Of a DNA stretch of 64,000 bases, positions 62,905 to 64,000 are shown piece after piece. The DNA comes from Bolinopsis microptera (lineage: Eukaryota; Ctenophora; Tentaculata; Lobata; Bolinopsidae), in contig NC_087083.1 of NCBI RefSeq assembly GCF_026151205.1, positions 11,656,944 through 11,720,943 of the forward strand. The letters run 5' to 3'. The position numbers and the translations under genes were made by a program. Numbering within the stretch: the first letter of the stretch is position 1; each line of letters opens with the position of its first letter. The notes under the pieces are model-generated. The model worked only from the letters and a program-made list of their open reading frames with translations, was not told the origin of the DNA and searched no databases.

Positions 62905-64000
62905 ATCAGACAGCTGTGGAGACTGGGTAACGGAAGCCAAATATTAGACTTTATAATTGGTTTGGGGGAGCTGTAAACCAATTATCTAAGCACCTCGAAA
63001 TGAGGAATGCGTCTTATAGCGGTTAACTGGGACTTGAAATGATATATGATGTAGTTAAAATATGTCAAGAGGTAATCGGATGATCTGATGAATCACTTTA
63101 CACTCGACTATTAGGTTTTTGTTAGGGACTGCCCCAAAGAATCAGCCATTACCTGGCTGGGGACCCCAGGCTATAATGTTCATGTCTCATGAACAACCAC
63201 CGCGAATAGAGATTCGACGGAATGATCATAGGCTGAGTGTCGCCCAGTAAACCAGCCAAGGTTTACTCAAAAATATATAAAATATAATAATTATTGTCTA
63301 TTGAAAGTCAAAAACTCACACATGCACAAGATTAGATATTATGACTCATGACTTACTTATAGTTTTTATAAAGTTAAACACGTTTAACTTATAGAAGTAA
63401 ATGGCCCTGAGGGATTATTCAGATCCAAAACCTTTACTCTGACCCCAATCATATTCCTAACTATATTCTTATCTGGAGTATATACTTATACTTATAGTTA
63501 TATGTTAAAACCCTAACTATAACTAAACGACCTGCGTTATATCTCCACCGAAACACGAAAGCACATCCATGAATTTGATACGTATGAAATAGTTCGATAA
63601 CTTGCTTTATTCTGCACGTTGACGTCATGTTTATAAACATGATATATGATTTTAGTTTATATGATTTATTTAGTTAACACACGTCAAGAGGTAATACTAA
63701 TGGGATGATCTGTTGAATAACTCTACACTCGACTATCATGTATTTGTTAGGGACCGGCCCAAAGTACTATAGCCGATGTTTATACTCAAAAAGTCAAAAA
63801 CTCACACAAGATTAGAAATAAATAATGTTATTGTGACTTACTTAAAGTTAAACACGTTTTTTAGAAATAAATGGCCCTGAGGGATTATTCAGATCCAAAC
63901 CCTTTACTCTGACCCCCAGGCCCAATGGCCAATCATATTCCTAACTATATTCTTATCTGGAGTATATACGTATTATACTTATAGTTATATGCTAAAACCC

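Larger units (their letters stand above)
61486..64000 (+). repeat. Tandem array of ~0.83-kb units, runs off the window
   Basis: Unit A (61486-~62280) and unit B (~62313-63640, enlarged by a MITE insertion) align over their whole length; cgaatgagtaaaaac recurs at an offset of about 832 bp. A third, shorter unit (~63645-64000) lacks the first third and is cut by the window end. Each full unit has a perfect 11-bp inverted repeat, ATAATTGGTTT / AAACCAATTAT (61678-61710; 62953-62985), and a smaller one, GTAAACC / GGTTTAC. No ORF of note. Confidence 0.92.

Overview
This window is animal (metazoan) nuclear DNA. It has spliced genes with GT-AG introns, AT-rich non-coding DNA, 5'-truncated LINE fragments, inverted-repeat transposons and many micro- and minisatellites. 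The genes called are all animal or pan-eukaryotic. The secreted Cys-rich gene at 57.6-59.2 kb, the unusual Slo channel and a trans-splicing-like gene cluster at the left edge would fit a cnidarian, perhaps a hydrozoan. That assignment is inference; the species cannot be fixed from the sequence alone.

Layout. 0-7.2 kb is a compact head-to-tail cluster of four housekeeping genes on the + strand: the last exon of NEDD8, a complete ribosomal protein eL20 (RPL18A, 176 aa), HAUS4 (augmin subunit) and a complete DCTN5 (dynactin p25, 182 aa). 7.2-33.4 kb has no gene I can support. It holds a 5'-truncated frameshifted LINE (10.8-12.0 kb), small inverted-repeat transposons, a 1.3-kb array of an 8-bp unit, a 1.4-kb array of a 24-bp unit and a 0.9-kb array of a 16-bp unit. 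33.46-51.6 kb is one large Slo-family (BK-like) potassium channel gene with 29 exon positions on the + strand, whose frame I could follow to about 1,101 aa. 51.6-57.6 kb holds two unrecognised minus-strand ORFs, a decayed pogo-like transposon with perfect terminal inverted repeats, and a dimeric ~366-bp satellite. 57.6-59.2 kb is a five-exon gene for a secreted Cys-rich protein. 60.5-61.0 kb (minus strand) is a single-exon Ly6/uPAR-like GPI-anchored protein. 61.5-64 kb is a tandem array of ~0.83-kb units, one of them interrupted by a hAT-like MITE with a clean 8-bp target duplication.

The most interesting part is the Slo gene. Three of its exon positions occur as same-phase pairs: the pore/selectivity-filter exon (TIGYGD in both versions), an exon between RCK1 and RCK2, and the exon where BK channels carry the calcium bowl. 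Neither version of the last exon has the Asp-rich bowl. If the pairs are mutually exclusive, the gene could make eight core isoforms differing in pore, linker and RCK2.

A second theme is tandem duplication at exon edges. DCTN5 exon 3 has its last 43 nt plus the 5' splice site repeated 16 times at exactly 46-bp spacing. The first RCK2 exon of Slo has three degraded copies of its 3' splice site and first codons upstream. A candidate 42-nt microexon has its acceptor duplicated at a 60-bp spacing, and one whole Slo exon has been copied at a 135-bp offset. These look like successive stages of exon duplication.
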